From Eutreptiella sp. 'Long Island Sound 2002' (Eukaryota; Euglenozoa; Euglenophyceae; Eutreptiales; Eutreptiaceae): DNA of 64,000 nt. The translations under genes and the position numbers were made by a program. Positions 12,829-24,500 of this stretch are shown here, one piece after another. Positions within the stretch are counted from its first letter, which is position 1. Every line of letters starts with the position of its first letter. The notes under the pieces are model-generated. The model made no database searches, was not told the DNA's origin, and was given only the letters and a program-made list of their open reading frames with translations. Location: assembly GCA_964036045.1 (NCBI GenBank), contig OZ038388.1, forward strand, positions 30,091,759 to 30,155,758. Reading direction: 5' to 3'.

Positions 12829-13551
12829 TCATGCATAGTGCACACCGTCGTTTCTGACCACAATAGCCCCGTTTGGGGGATGTTCATAGACCGCAATGCC
12901 ATCCAACATCTCCTGAGACAGCCCCAGGATCGTTGCCACCTTGTGTGCCAGGACGGCAGAGTACACCGCATGGCCAAAAATGGGCACGTTTGCGTTCTTC
13001 AGCCCCTTCTGCTCTGCCACAACCTCAATGATTTGGCCAAGCACAAGGTTTGCCCAGTCGTCGAACAGTTTTGGGGCAGCCTCATCAGTAAAAAGGGGTT
13101 TGGCCTGCACGTCTACCCCTAGTCTGTCCAGACAACCTTGGCACCGGTGGAACTTGACCACAGCGTATAGATCATCAATGACCTCAGTGTCGAGCCCCTT
13201 AGACATCACTTTGCAGGTCTTTTGGCAGCGCATGGCAGCGGAACAGATCGCAAACGGGGCGTCAAGGCCACTAAACCACGTGCCTTTGTCCTTGGCAGCT
13301 GCCTCCCCCGCCTCTGTCAATATCCGGGCCTTGTCTGCAGCAATGTGGGAGCCATTGTAGTCCGCAGGGTCCGGACTGTTGGTTTGAGAATGCCTGATGA
13401 AGACGAACGATGCTACATTTCCTGAGAATAGGCGCTTCAGCACTTCTGTGTGGTCTGCCGCTCCTGTCGTACTGTCTCCTGGCGTTGGTGATAGCGTGGT
13501 GACTGCCAGGGCTGAAGCAGAGGACTCACTTTTGTCCTCTAGCATTGACAT
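12829..13551 (-). CDS. histidine phosphatase superfamily (phosphoglycerate-mutase-like) protein
   Basis: An uninterrupted 240-codon reading frame. After a Ser/Thr/Ala-rich N-terminal region of about 45 residues comes the family signature FVFIRHSQT (R53, H54). In this superfamily that His is the residue transiently phosphorylated; the usual RHG is RHS here. An arginine in SAAMRCQKT (R108) fits the second phosphate-pocket Arg, and FGHAVYSAVLAH (H194) fits the second catalytic-pocket His. The length suits a single-domain branch-1 member, but the substrate cannot be inferred. The first ATG gives MSMLED; I cannot exclude upstream exons or a targeting peptide. It is intronless across the domain and sits between an hAT-like insertion and a LINE stack, so it could be a retrocopy, but the frame is intact. 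Confidence 0.8.
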   Translation of the reverse strand: MSMLEDKSESSASALAVTTLSPTPGDSTTGAADHTEVLKRLFSGNVASFVFIRHSQTNSPDPADYNGSHIAADKARILTEAGEAAAKDKGTWFSGLDAPFAICSAAMRCQKTCKVMSKGLDTEVIDDLYAVVKFHRCQGCLDRLGVDVQAKPLFTDEAAPKLFDDWANLVLGQIIEVVAEQKGLKNANVPIFGHAVYSAVLAHKVATILGLSQEMLDGIAVYEHPPNGAIVVRNDGVHYA

Positions 13552-13684
13552 GGAGCTTTGTGCAGCTCAGATGTCCTGTGCAACACCACGTAGACAGAGC
13601 AGCGCTGAAGTCGTCAATTGACCATTACGGTTTTTTCAGCTCCCCTGGCCCCCCATCATACTCGAGAGGCACTGCGAGGTTCAG

Positions 13685-13688
<4 letters not shown>

Positions 13689-13715
<27 letters not shown>
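13689..13715. repeat. (GT)n microsatellite, 3' tail of LINE B1
   Basis: Uninterrupted (GT)n on the plus strand, that is (AC)n on the strand of the LINE, directly followed by ACGCCC, the 3'-terminal word of family B. Confidence 0.9.
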
Positions 13716-14039
13716 ACGCCCAAATCTTTCAAATCATGCTCAAACTGCGAGGTTCAACAATGATGCGACCAAACCATGAGTTCTTTTGTCCGAGTGCCCT
13801 GTCGCCGGGCTTCAGGAACTGGGTTGGGATGACATGCAACATGCAACAAGAGGAAGTGGGGCTCGTGCTCCTACCACGTCCCGCATCCCTGGTCCGTTCT
13901 CCCGTGCTTCCCTGCGTGGAGGCCCCACTGGGCGAGTCCGCTTTGCTGTTGGCGGACGCGGGGGGCGAAAAAACCACGGGTGCCGCCGGAGCTCATGTGC
14001 TGGGAGGGGGTGAAAGGGGCTGGGGTGGCGACCTGCATG

Positions 14040-14340
14040 AAGAAGGAACCCCGGCAGCGTGCCCACCGGGATTTGAACTCACGATCTATGGCGTGGGAGA
14101 CAAGTGCGTTTCCGATATACTATTCCCCGACGTGGTGGTATACCTGCATTCATAACCACCAGGTGTGACTTTCACCGGTTGTTCCTTGGTGCCCCCCTTG
14201 TTCTCATCGCTCCCATGGCTCAGATCGACCGCATGATGGGTCAACCCGCGGCGGCGTGTCTGCCGCCTCCGCCACCAAAAGAAAAGTGACGTGGGAGTCA
14301 CATGCGTTTCAGGTATGCTCCTCCCCGGTCGCTCTCCCGG
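14040..14340 (-). repeat. tRNA-like (SINE-type) segment in the 3' part of LINE B1
   Basis: The minus strand carries GTGAGTTCAAATCCCGG, close to a tRNA T-arm/B-box, at about 14074-14090. Upstream sequence resembles an A-box but no full cloverleaf. B3 has different tRNA-like segments at the equivalent place, while B2 has none. It may be an inserted SINE. Confidence 0.5.
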
Positions 14341-14372
14341 TTCGCTTGCCGCCCATCTCGATGAGGCCCCGC

Positions 14373-15392
14373 CTACTGGAAAAGTTGGCGGGCCGTTCGT
14401 GGTTGTTTTCGTGCTCGTTTTAGCATGCGCTGCACCTCCGCGCTGCCGAGGGGGGTGTACGGGAGGGGGCTGATGTCTAGCGTAACCGGCTCGTCCCCCG
14501 CCCCGTCATCCGCCTGCGACCTTCTAAGCATCCTTTCCACCTCCGCACTGCCCAAGGGTGTATACCGGTGTGGGCTGAACACTAGTGTACCCGGCGTTTC
14601 CTGTACGTGCATCTCTCTCTGCGGTGTGCCCCCCAGTTGCCGGGGGAAGTATTCGGACGAACTGTCTGAGTCCCGTCCCAAGCTGTCTGGCGAGTCTGCT
14701 GCCCTCTCCGGTGAGCCCGGTGCACCTTCAGGTGACCCAAGTTGCCCCCCGGCTGGGCGACACTGGAGCGAGTGCTCACCTGCTGACCTTAGTATCGTCT
14801 GTAGTTCTGAAAGAAACGAGTGTGCCGTGTGTGTCCACGACACCGGCGTATCCCTGGAGGTACAGCAGTCTGTAATAGATACTAGCAGGGGCCACGCGCT
14901 GTCCACACTTGCGGACCACGCCGACGTCCGCCCCTGTAGCACTTTTTCAGGCACATTCACCCTCAACTCCGCGGTCTGACAAGAAAAGTCCAGGGGAACA
15001 TCCTGCGGCGTGTCTCTGAGGACCTGTGCCAGTACCGCGCACTCACTCTGAAGGGCAGATATGTCGTGTTCAAACACCTTTTGAAAATGTCCCCTGCCGC
15101 CGTTCCCGAAGCTGGCGCCTCCCACCACAGGGCCCCCCGGGAAGCGTTGAGCCGCCGTACATACCGAGAGGGACGGGGGGTTTGTTGCTGCTACCAGCTG
15201 ACAGGCTCTCTTCCTTTTGGTCCGTTGGTGTGGCTTGAAGAAACCCAAACAAAAATACCGTTGCTGTCTGGGCACTGGCAGGACCGCTGAGCTTTGCCTG
15301 ACGTGTAGGAATTGCGCTATTGCGTGTAGTGTGGTCTTGACCACACTGGCCGGTAGCGCCCCTTGCGAAAGGGAGCCCCAGAGTTGGGTCAC
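14373..15392 (-). pseudogene. LINE B C-terminal region with duplicated YTPLGSAEV motif
   Basis: A 339-codon frame that is the C-terminal end of the family B polyprotein, offset by a frameshift from the zinc-finger frame at 15070-15882. The last 90 or so residues carry HRYTPLGSAEVERMLRR and then LPYTPLGSAEVQRMLKR. The second copy recurs with changes at 37119-37355 and 21855-22040, so the motif belongs to the element and is not chance. The middle is rich in Ser, Pro and acidic residues. I do not recognise this module from known LINE families; its role is unknown. Confidence 0.7.
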
Positions 15393-16214
15393 AGAAGTAC
15401 CACCTTTGCAAAACTGCTGTCATGGCGTCTACGCGCTGAAAAGAGATGTGTTCACACCGAATAAGCCATCTCGCGTAGATGGCTGCCCAGCACAGCCATC
15501 CTTGTACCGATTGCAGAGATACCGAACTGTGCTCGAGGCACAACCTGGAGAGTTCGATCCAGGAGTTGTCGCTGGCTACCGCCCCCAATAACCTTCTGAT
15601 GACTGAAAAGGGAATGGACAAATATGGGCACCGCTTCAATATGTGTGTGTGATCCTCTTGTCGTGAGCAGACGGTGCAATCCGGCGTGGACACCAGTCCA
15701 AAAGCGAACATCCTGGCCGCCACTGGTACTTTCCGCCACAACGCGCTCAGGACGAAGTGGTAGAGCTTGGGTGGCACATTGAACCCCCGTGGGTGCTCCC
15801 ATAACCCTGAGTCTTGCCTCTCCTCTATCCGAACCGTCTGTGCCCTTGCTCTTCGGATATTGGCAAAGGACCACGCGTCCACGGAGGGGGTTGATAGGGT
15901 TGCCCCGTCCCCCTGTGATGCCGCCGCCTGTCCGCCAGATCCACAATGCGTCTGGTATATAGTACCCTGTAGCTCGCGAAATTTGTGGGATCAATGTTGT
16001 GTTCACCTGTCCTATTGCCGTGAGACAATCCCCTAGCACCCAGAATCCTCTGTTGAACAATCTCGGGCAACAGTATGTGCGTTCCCTCATTTCGCGCACC
16101 CTGGATGGAATCTGTCTGGAGAAGATGGCTGAGTGCCAAAGCGGGAGCTCAACAAGGCCCCACCCTCTTAGGCCTACCTGGCATACTTTTCTGGAAACAC
16201 GAGTACGCCAGTGT

Positions 16215-16231
16215 TTGTGTGTGTGTGTGTG
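16215..16231. repeat. (GT)n tract between LINE B1 and LINE A1
   Basis: A short GT repeat with one imperfection that abuts the 5' truncation of B1 on one side and the 3' end of A1 (GATCTGCACTTTTAGAGG) on the other. Confidence 0.9.
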
Positions 16232-18909
16232 ATCTGCACTTTTAGAGGTGGATCCTTGTGCAGCGTTGGGCTGGACGCCTCATTTGGCTCAGGTCTGCTG
16301 AGGCCTCTTTGTGACGTTGTTTCCCTCCCTTCTGCGGAATCAGAACCTCTGTATTTTGCTGGCTAGGTATCCAGAGTGTTTGCTCTCCCGTGCCTCGTCA
16401 CGAAAAGCGGGCGGGCGACATCCTCGGCCACGGTCTCCTCCAGCCCCCGTGGAACTGGGGCTGGTGGGGACGGAGGGGGGGGTGTTTTCGGCCTCCTGCG
16501 TTTGGGGGCTGGAGGGGTGGGGGGTTGGTGTGGGGACCTCAGCAGACCCGTTGAGATACGTGCAGGCCCTTGCAGGCGTGGTCGTTTGTGGGGCAGTTGT
16601 GCATGTGCAGCAAGTGGGCGCTTCCGGCGCGCAGGCACTGGGGTGCACACTTTATGGTGTCCCCGCTGACAGCAGTGGCGCACTCCCCTTTGCTTGAGTG
16701 TGCACCTCGGGCACGGTGGCAGGCCATGCAGTGGGCACAGTTGCAGTTGCGGTCTGCGTGCTATGTGGTCATCAGCGTGATGTCCCAGCGCACAGCATGC
16801 TTCAGCTGTGCGCCGAAGTCTCTTGCAGGTCGTGCATGCGTCAGCAGAGTGCTGGGCACACTTTGACGGATCAGCCGGCGGCGCCGGTGGTGGCGCCCTG
16901 TGTGTGTTTGCGCGCCTGCGTGTCCCGGTGTAGGGGCGCTGTGGGAGCTTCCCATCCCCTATCACAGGGAAGAAATCAGCTGCAAAGGAGGAGCAGCCCC
17001 CCCCCCCTTTGGCAAAAGTGGTCTGCTCCGAGGACGGAGCCAGCCCCAACTGCAGATTCCCCTGGAGTGCACGCTGTAGTCGATGCTCCTCCACTTCCTG
17101 CGCTGTTCTGCGTGGCCTATGTGTGTACGGGCGCAGTTTGTGTATTCTGTTGAGACCAACCTTGGTGGCCCACGTGCGCTCACAGTATGCCGCTAACTGC
17201 TGAACGTGCATGTGCATGGCACTGCGGCAGGTGAAATAGGGGCGGCAGTTCAGGCCGCAGAGTGCCGGCCCCCCCAAAGGAACTAAAGAGCTGCAGCGTG
17301 TGACCACACGCGCTGGATGCAAATGGCCTTTGGTGACCAGGCGCTGCGCATTTGCCATTGCCAGTCGTAAGACCCGGCCTCTCTCTTGCAGTGAAAGGGT
17401 GGTGCCCTTAAATTTTGCCTGTGGAGCGTGTGGGAGGGTGCGTTGCGCAAATTCCTCAAAGTCCAGTGCGAGTTCCAAGAACGTCACTGTGCCTGGTTCA
17501 GGGGCCCAGTGCAGTTCCCTCAGCCAGCATAGCAGGTCCGCCAAAAAGGGCATTTCCCACTGCCATTCCACCTTCTTAGGGGTACGCAAAAGAAGTAACC
17601 CTTTGTCTTCCGGTCTGGGGAGGGGTCCCACCAGTTGGTGGTACGGGTATTGCCGAAGCTGCTGTGAGAGGCTCGACCCCATGAAAAGCATGGGGGATTG
17701 TGTGTCTCGTAACTTGCGGGCCTGCAAAACGGCTACTAACATATTGTGCAGAGCTGTCATGAATGCGAGCGCTGTCCCTGACTTGACGCTGTCTGTGTCT
17801 AACTCTGGGGCTAATCCACAAAGTGGTAAACATGGGGGCCACTGGTCCATGAGGGGAAGGGCTGTGATCTGTGGTGCCGCCGTCCTGATGCCCGGCAGGT
17901 GGGTGTCCCGCATCGTACTCCGGGCTGAACACTGCCAAAAAATGTGCTCCTCGTTTTCCGGAGCATTGCCACAGTACGGGCACGTGGATGTGGCTCTCAT
18001 GCCACGTTGATAGGCCCGGAGGGCTGTCCAGGTTGCTCCTGATAGGATGCCCCGCAGGATAGAGCGCTGTAACTTTGTGGCAAATGACGCTATGCTGGGC
18101 TGGACCAGGCGCCGGCATGTGGTGTAATGAGCCCCCGCGAAAAGGCGGGGACGCCTCTGAATCATGCTGTCCAGCATTTGCGAGCGCAGCTGTTCACGCA
18201 CCTCGTGCTTGATAGTGTTTTTATCCCCGTATAGGAGGAGGGGTTCCTGGCGCCCAGGCACTTTCCATCCCCACCACCCCTGCGTAGCGACCCAGCCACA
18301 CTTGTGTGCTGTGGACATGGCTCGGCCGTATGGGCCGGAGCCTTTGTGAAATGTTGTCATCTCCCAAATGGCTTGGGCTGTGATCTGTCCAGCACCCCTG
18401 GTGCGACACAACTGGGATAACCACAGGATGCGATGATACTTAAGTACCAAGGTAGGTGCAATCCGGTGTCCTTTGCACAGCAAGGTGAAAAAGATTTCTT
18501 TGGCCCTTCCGGGCCGTGACCGTCCCCAAATGGTCTGCATGACCTTAGTCTCGAAGGGCAGGAGGTCTTTGGGCCGAAGTGGCACTATTTCTGCTGCGTG
18601 CAGGCCAGTGGCCGTGATCATTGTGGAGATGATGTCGCATTCCTTTCAAAATTGCCCTGAGCACCATGCACCCTATCCAGGAGGCTGCAGGCTCTGGAAA
18701 TCCTTTTCTTGATGAGCGGTCCCGAACAAGTCGCGTCCGTGGTGCGGACCCCCGCGCCCAGGGACTTAAACTCGGAAGAGATAGGGAAGGGCACCCCTTG
18801 TAGTGCTGCCTTCACTGGGTGACGGGCGTCAGACGAAAAGCCGACAGATTTCTTCGCGTTCACCCCTTGACCCGTGTCCTCAAGCCAGTCAGTGGTGCAG
18901 TCTAGCAGG

Positions 18910-18911
<2 letters not shown>
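16232..18911 (-). mobile_element. LINE fragment A1 (family A)
   Basis: The 3' 2.7 kb of a non-LTR retrotransposon. It starts within the thumb side of the reverse transcriptase: GVNAKKSVGF, then FKSLGAGVRT, equivalent to the conserved KYLG region. The catalytic YxDD is not included. A one-base deletion near 18640 breaks the frame between this part and the long downstream frame. The 3' untranslated stretch of about 130 bp ends in AAAGTGCAGATC followed by (AC)n. Near-identical to A4 and a few percent different from A2. Confidence 0.9.
16363..18621 (-). pseudogene. LINE A C-terminal polyprotein, 752 codons
   Basis: The longest open frame in the window. It holds a zf-RVT finger CPYCGNAPENEEHIFWQC at about residues 220-237, a long alpha-helical-looking central region, then a Cys/His-rich C-terminal module (about residues 590-680) with CAQHSADACTTC, CPLHGLPPCPRC and GVRHCCQRGHHKVC. 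A basic, Pro-rich tail with KRRRPKTPPPP-like stretches follows. In LINEs such modules usually bind nucleic acid. The frame is cut from its reverse transcriptase by the upstream frameshift and 5' truncation, so the copy cannot move by itself. The ATG at 18621 is only the first in frame, not a true start. Confidence 0.85.

Positions 18912-18990
<79 letters not shown>
18912..18990. repeat. long (GT)n tract, 79 bp, between A1 and A2
   Basis: Perfect GT dinucleotide repeat. It forms the 3' tail of A2 and abuts the 5' truncation point of A1. Confidence 0.97.
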
Positions 18991-18991
<1 letters not shown>

Positions 18992-21515
18992 TCTGTACTT
19001 TTAGAGGTGGATCCTTGTGCAGCGTTGGGCTGGACGCCCCATTTGGCTCAGGTCTGCTGAGGCCTCTTTGTGACGTTGTTTCCCTCCCTTCTGCGGAATC
19101 AGAACCTCTGTATTTTACTGGCTAAGTATCCAGAGTGTTTGCTCTCCCGTGCCTCGTCACGAAAAGCGGGCGGGCGACATCCTCGGCCACGGTCTCCTCC
19201 AGCCCCCGTGGAACTGGGGCAGGTGGGGACGGAGGGGGGGGTGTTTTCGGCCTCCTGCGCTTGGGGGCTGGAGGGGTGGGGGGTTGGTGTGGGGACCTCA
19301 GCAGACCCGTTGAGATACGTGCAGGCCCTTGCAGGCGTGGTCGTTTGTTGGGCAGTTGTGCATGTGCAGCAAGTGGGCGTTTCCGGCGCGCAGGCACTGG
19401 GGTGCACACTTTATGGTGTCCCCGCTGACAGCAGTGGCGCACTCCCCTTTGCTTGAGTGTGCACCTCGGGCACGGTGGCAGGCCATGCAGTGGGCACAGT
19501 TGCAGTTGCGGTCTGCGTGCTATGTGGTCATCAGCGTGATGTCCCAGCGCACAGCACGCTTCAGCTGTGCGCCGAAATCTCTTGCAGGTCGTGCATGCGT
19601 CAGCCGAGTGCTGGGCACACTTTGACGGATCAGCCGGCGGCGCCGGTGGTGGCCCCCTGTGTGTGTTTGCGCGCCTGCGTGTCCCGGTGTAGGGGCGCTG
19701 TGGGAGCTTCCCATCCCCTATCACAGGGAAGAAATCAGCTGCAAAGGAGGAGCAGCCCCCCCCCCCCTTTGGCAAAAGTGGTCTGCTCCGAGGGCGGGGC
19801 CAGCCCCAACTGCAGATTCCCCTGGAGTGCACGCCGTAGCCGATGCTCCTCCACTTCCTGCGCTGTTCTGCGTGGCCTGTGTGTGTGCGGGCGCAGTTTG
19901 TGTATCCTGTTGAGACCAACCTTGGTGGCCCACGTGCGCTCACAGTATGCCGCTAACTGCTGAACGTGCATGTTCATGGCACCGCGGCAAGTGAAATAAG
20001 GGCGGCAGTTCAGGCCGCAGAGTGCCGGCCCCCCCAAAGGAACTAAAGAGCTGCAGCGTGTGACCACACGCGCCGGATGCAAATGGCCTTTGGTGACCAG
20101 GCGCTGCGCATTTGCCATTGCCAGTCGTAAGACCCGGCCTCTCTCTTGCAGCGAAAGGGTGGTGCCCTTAAATTTTGCCTGTGGAGCGTGTGGGAGGGTG
20201 CGTTGCGCAAATTCCTCAAAGTCCAGTGCAAGTTCCAAGAACGTCACCGTGCCTGGTTCAGGGGCCCAGTGCAGTTCCCTCAGCCAGCGCAGCAGGTCCG
20301 CCAAAAAGGGCATTTCCCACTGCCATTCCACCTTCTTAGGGGTACGCAAAAGAAGTAACCCTTTGTCTTCCGGTCTGGGGAGGGGTCCCACCAGTTGGTG
20401 GTACGGGTATTGCCGAAGCTGCTGTGAGAGGCTCGACCCCATGAAAAGCATGGGGGATTGTGTGTCTCGTAACTTGCGGGCCTGCAAGACGGCTACTAAC
20501 ATATTGTGCAGAGCTGTCATGAATGCGAGCGCTGTCCCTGACTTGACGCTGTCTGTGTCTAACTCTGGGGCTAACCCACAAAGTCGTAAACATGAGGGCC
20601 ACTGGTCCATGAGGGGAAGGGCTGTGATCTGTGGTGCCGCCGTCCTGATGCCCGGCAGGTGGGTGTCCCGCACCGTGCTCCAGGCTGAACACTGCCAAAA
20701 AATGTGCTCCTCGTTTTCCGGAGCATTGCCGCAGTACGGGCACGTGGAAGTGGCTCGCATGCCACGTTGATAGGCCCGGAGGGCTGTCCAGGTTGCTCCT
20801 GATAGGATGCCCTGCAGGAGAGAGCGCTGTAGCTCTGTGGCAAATGACGCTATGCTGGGCTGGACCAGGCGCCGGCATGTGGTGTAATGAGCCCCCGCGA
20901 ACAGGCGGGGACGCCTCTGAACCAGGCTGTCCAGCATTTGCGAGCGCAGCTGCTCACGTACCTCGTGCTTGACAGTGTTTTTATCCCCGTATAGGAGGAG
21001 GGGTTCCTGGCGCCCAGGCACTTTCCATCCCCACCATCCCTGCGTAGCGACCCAGCCACACTCCTGTGCTGTGGACATGGCTCGGCCGTATGGGCCGGAG
21101 CCTTTGTGAAATGATGTCATCTCCCAAATGGCCTGGGCTGTGATCTGTCCAGCACCCCTGGTGCGACACAGCTGGGATAGCCACAGGATGCGATGATACT
21201 TAAGTACCAGGGTGGGTGCAATCCGGTGCCCTTTGCACAGCAAGGTGAAAAAAATTTCTTTGGCCCTACCAGGCCGTGACCGTCCCCAAATGGTCTGCAT
21301 GACCTTAGTCTCGAAGGGCAGGAGGTCTCTGGGCTGAAGTGGCACTATTTCTGCTGCGTGCAGGCCAGTGGCCGTGATCATTGTGGAGATGATGTCGCAT
21401 CTCCTTTCAAAATTTCCCTGAGCGCCATGCACCCTATCCAGGAGGCTGCAGGCTCTGGAAATCCTTTTCTTGATGAGCGGTCCCGAACAAGTCGCGTCCG
21501 TGGTGCGGACCCCCG
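18991..21515 (-). mobile_element. LINE fragment A2 (family A)
   Basis: A second family A copy, truncated 5' just after FKSLGAGVRT-equivalent sequence (GVRTTDATC). Coding runs 21500-19735 in one frame and 19943-19122 in another. The break is at a homopolymer near 19757-19768, where A2 has 12 C and A1 and A4 have 11, a one-base expansion. The frame that is broken in A1 near 18640 is intact here (GNFERRCDIIS). Differences from A1 are mostly single substitutions, such as SIIRG versus SLLQG. The 5' end runs straight into the (GT)n of B2. Confidence 0.9.
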
Positions 21516-21535
21516 CGTGTGTGTGTGTGTGTGTG
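21516..21535. repeat. (GT)n tract between A2 and B2
   Basis: A GT repeat followed by ACGCCC, the 3'-terminal word of family B. It abuts the truncated 5' end of A2. Confidence 0.9.
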
Positions 21536-24500
21536 ACGCCCGAATCATTCAAATCAAGGTCAAACTGCGAGGTTCAAAAACTACGACCTACTGCTATGCG
21601 ACCGAACCATAAGTTCTGATGTTTAGGTGCCCCGTTGACAGGCTAAGGAACTGGGTTGAGACGCTGGCAGACATGCAACAAGAGGGGGTGGCGGCTGTGC
21701 TCCTACCGCGCCCTACATCCTATCTCCATGTGCGCGTGTTGCCCTGTGTGGAGGCCCCCATGGGCGAGTCCACTCTGCTGCCTGCGGTCGCGGGGGCCCA
21801 CGGGTCTGCTGGAGCACTTGTGCTGGGGTTGAAGGGGCTGGGGTGGGGTGTCACTCAGAGAACAGCCTCCCTGCCGATCCCCCCAAATGTTCTAGATCGC
21901 TTAAATATCCGCTGGACCTCTGCACTGCTCAGCAGAGTATACGGCAACAAGTTGAAGACTGGGGTGTGCGGTGGGGCTACCAGCTCGGCCTGATGCCACA
22001 AATCCGGTGGCGTGCGAAAAAGGAAATCTGCTGTGCTCACAATGCGAGGCGAGTATTCTGACGATTCGTCTGTTGCTCGCCCCGGCTGTCGGCCAAGTCC
22101 ACTGGCCTCTCTCGGGTGTGTGGTACCTCCTGAGGTGAAACTGACGGTCCCCTCTCAAGGCTGCGCCTTGCTTCACCCGTCATGACTCCTTCTAGAAAAT
22201 AGATGAGCTCGGGCTGTGTTCGAGTTGCCACATGTGTCCAAGACACCTGTGTCTCCCTTGTACGGCAACGGTCCGCTATGTGCTGAAGCAGTGGCCACGC
22301 CTCCTAAACGTGCATAAACCAGACTAAAGCCTACCCCTGCGATACCTAATCTGGAATGTTGACCTGTAGATTTGATGCATGGCAAGAGAGCCGCAGGGGA
22401 ACATTCTGTGGCCTATCCCTCAGGATTTGTGCCAGGACCGCGCACTCTCCTTGGAGAGTGGAGACGTCGTCTGCAAAAACTATATGAAACTCTCCTTTTC
22501 GGCTAGGGCCAAAGCTGGCGCCTCCTACTACCGGGCCCCCCTTGGGACCAAGCAGACTAGGAGGGATTGGGTGGGGTGGATGTCGAAATCAGCCATATGC
22601 TCATTTTCGCTTGGTTCGTTGCTGAGGTTCCAAAAATCTGAGGCGGAAGTACCTCAACTGCACTGGTGGGGGTTGAATTGTTGAAGTCCGCCTGATTTGT
22701 AGAACCTATGCAATGGCCCGCACTGTGGCATTGATGACACTGGCCCCTGTGAGAGCGAGTGCCACGGTTGAATAATTGAGTACAACTGTTATAATATCGC
22801 CGTTGTGGCGTCCACCCTCTGGAATGAAATATATTCACACCAAATGAGCCATCTGGCGTAAATGGCCGCCCAACACAACCATCTCTAGACTGTTGTTCAG
22901 GACAACGTGCTGTGTTCTAAGCAGAGTCTGGACGGCTCCACCCAATCATTGTCGTGCACTGCCGCCCCCCACGACCGACGAATGATAGAACATGGGAGAG
23001 ATAAGTGCAGACATCGCTTGAGGATGTGTGCATGATCTTCCGGGTGTGTGCACAACGTACATTCCGGTGTTGGTGTCATCCTGAATCCAAACATTGTGGC
23101 CGCCACTGGCACTTTGCGCCATAGCGCTCTTAAGACGAAATGATAATGCTGAGGCGGGACGTTAAACGCCTGCAGCTGTTCCCACACCTTTGCGTCCTGG
23201 CGTTCTTCTATTCTTACTGCCCGAGCCCTTGCGCGTCGGACATTGGCAAAAGGCCATTCATCCAGAGCTGGGAGAGACAAAACCTTCCCATCCCCCTGCT
23301 GTGATTTCGCCCTGTCAGCGAGATCTATGATGCGTCTTGTGTCGAGCACCCTGTAACTGCGGGGGGTTTGTGGTATCAGGGAGGCTTCTATTTGCCCCGC
23401 ACATGTGAGAAAGTCCCCTACCACGCTTATGCCCCTGTTCACAAGTCGTGGACAACAGTATGTGCGCTCTCTCATCTCTAGCACCCTGGACGGGATGGAC
23501 GTGGCGAAAATTGATGAGTGCCATAGGGGCAATGTGAGGTGCTCATGTCCCTTCAGTTTCGTCCCCGGTAGGTTTTTTTGGAAACAGAAAAACACAAGCG
23601 ACGAGGTCACAAAGAGGCCAGTGCACCTGTGGCAGCGTGCTCGACGCCGGATGTTTTAACTTCATGTTTGTGAGCTAGAGCTTGGTTCTGCGAGACCCAA
23701 CCCTCTAGCTCTCGGAAGTCCGTTGCCGTCTTGGGGTGATCCTTGCCGAGGCGCAATATTTTCACATACAATTAATTGTGAGTGTGTCCATAGCATGTAG
23801 TCACCGGCTGTGCCCATATCGTATCCTCCCTGGTCCCTGGTTTGTTGCCATCATGAGATGGGCAGGTCCCCATTCCGCATCTGTAACGTTGTGCGCATTG
23901 CCATGTTCGCCTGGCGGATCACCTGTGGCGCCGGGAAAAAACTGAATCGCCACGTGGCGTAGCACGGGATAAGCCTAGCGATGCAGGTGCTGTACCTTCT
24001 TGGATTCCGTTAGGGGAAGAGTGGCCAGAAATTGGGCTTGCAGCTTGGGCAAGGTCCCCTGAAACTGTTGCATCACGGTTGCATTACCCAACCAAATTCC
24101 CAAATACTTGACTTTGCGCTGCACTCTGAACCCTTAGATCGGCACCGCCAAATAGGGCCAGTCATGCCCCTGCAGGACCACACTTACGCATGTTCAATTT
24201 GTGACATGAGACCTCCCCATAATGCTCAAAAAAGAGATGTAGGGCCTGCAATCTGTGCTAAATAGTGGGCAGTGGGCCAGGTATGAAAATGAGTGTGTCA
24301 TCGACGTACAACAAGTTGTGCATCTCAGGGAAGCGCAGTTTGATTTTATGCACCAACAACGCTGTTCAGAGGGAAAATGATGTGGGAGACAGGGTGTCTC
24401 CCTGCTTGATGCCCGACATGGGCACCAATTTCGTCTCTATGATTTGGTTTCCGACCAAAAATTGAATGGGCCCCCGCAAGAACTGCTCTAAGATGTGCAC

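Larger units (their letters stand above)
13716..16214 (-). mobile_element. LINE fragment B1 (family B, 3' part)
   Basis: The 5'-truncated 3' portion of a non-LTR retrotransposon, read on the minus strand. Coding remnants lie at 16139-15450, 15882-15070 and 15392-14373, in frames broken at least twice. A zf-RVT-type finger is visible as CTVCSRQEDHTHILKRC. The C-terminus (about 14373-14600) holds two copies of a YTPLGSAEVxRML[KR]R motif about 40 residues apart. The 3' untranslated part, which shares the GGGCGTC end with other B copies, runs into (AC)n. A tRNA-like segment interrupts the 3' region at about 14040-14340. It is the same family as B2, whose frame covers the same residues with roughly 60-70% similarity by eye. 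It is a pseudogene. Confidence 0.85.
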
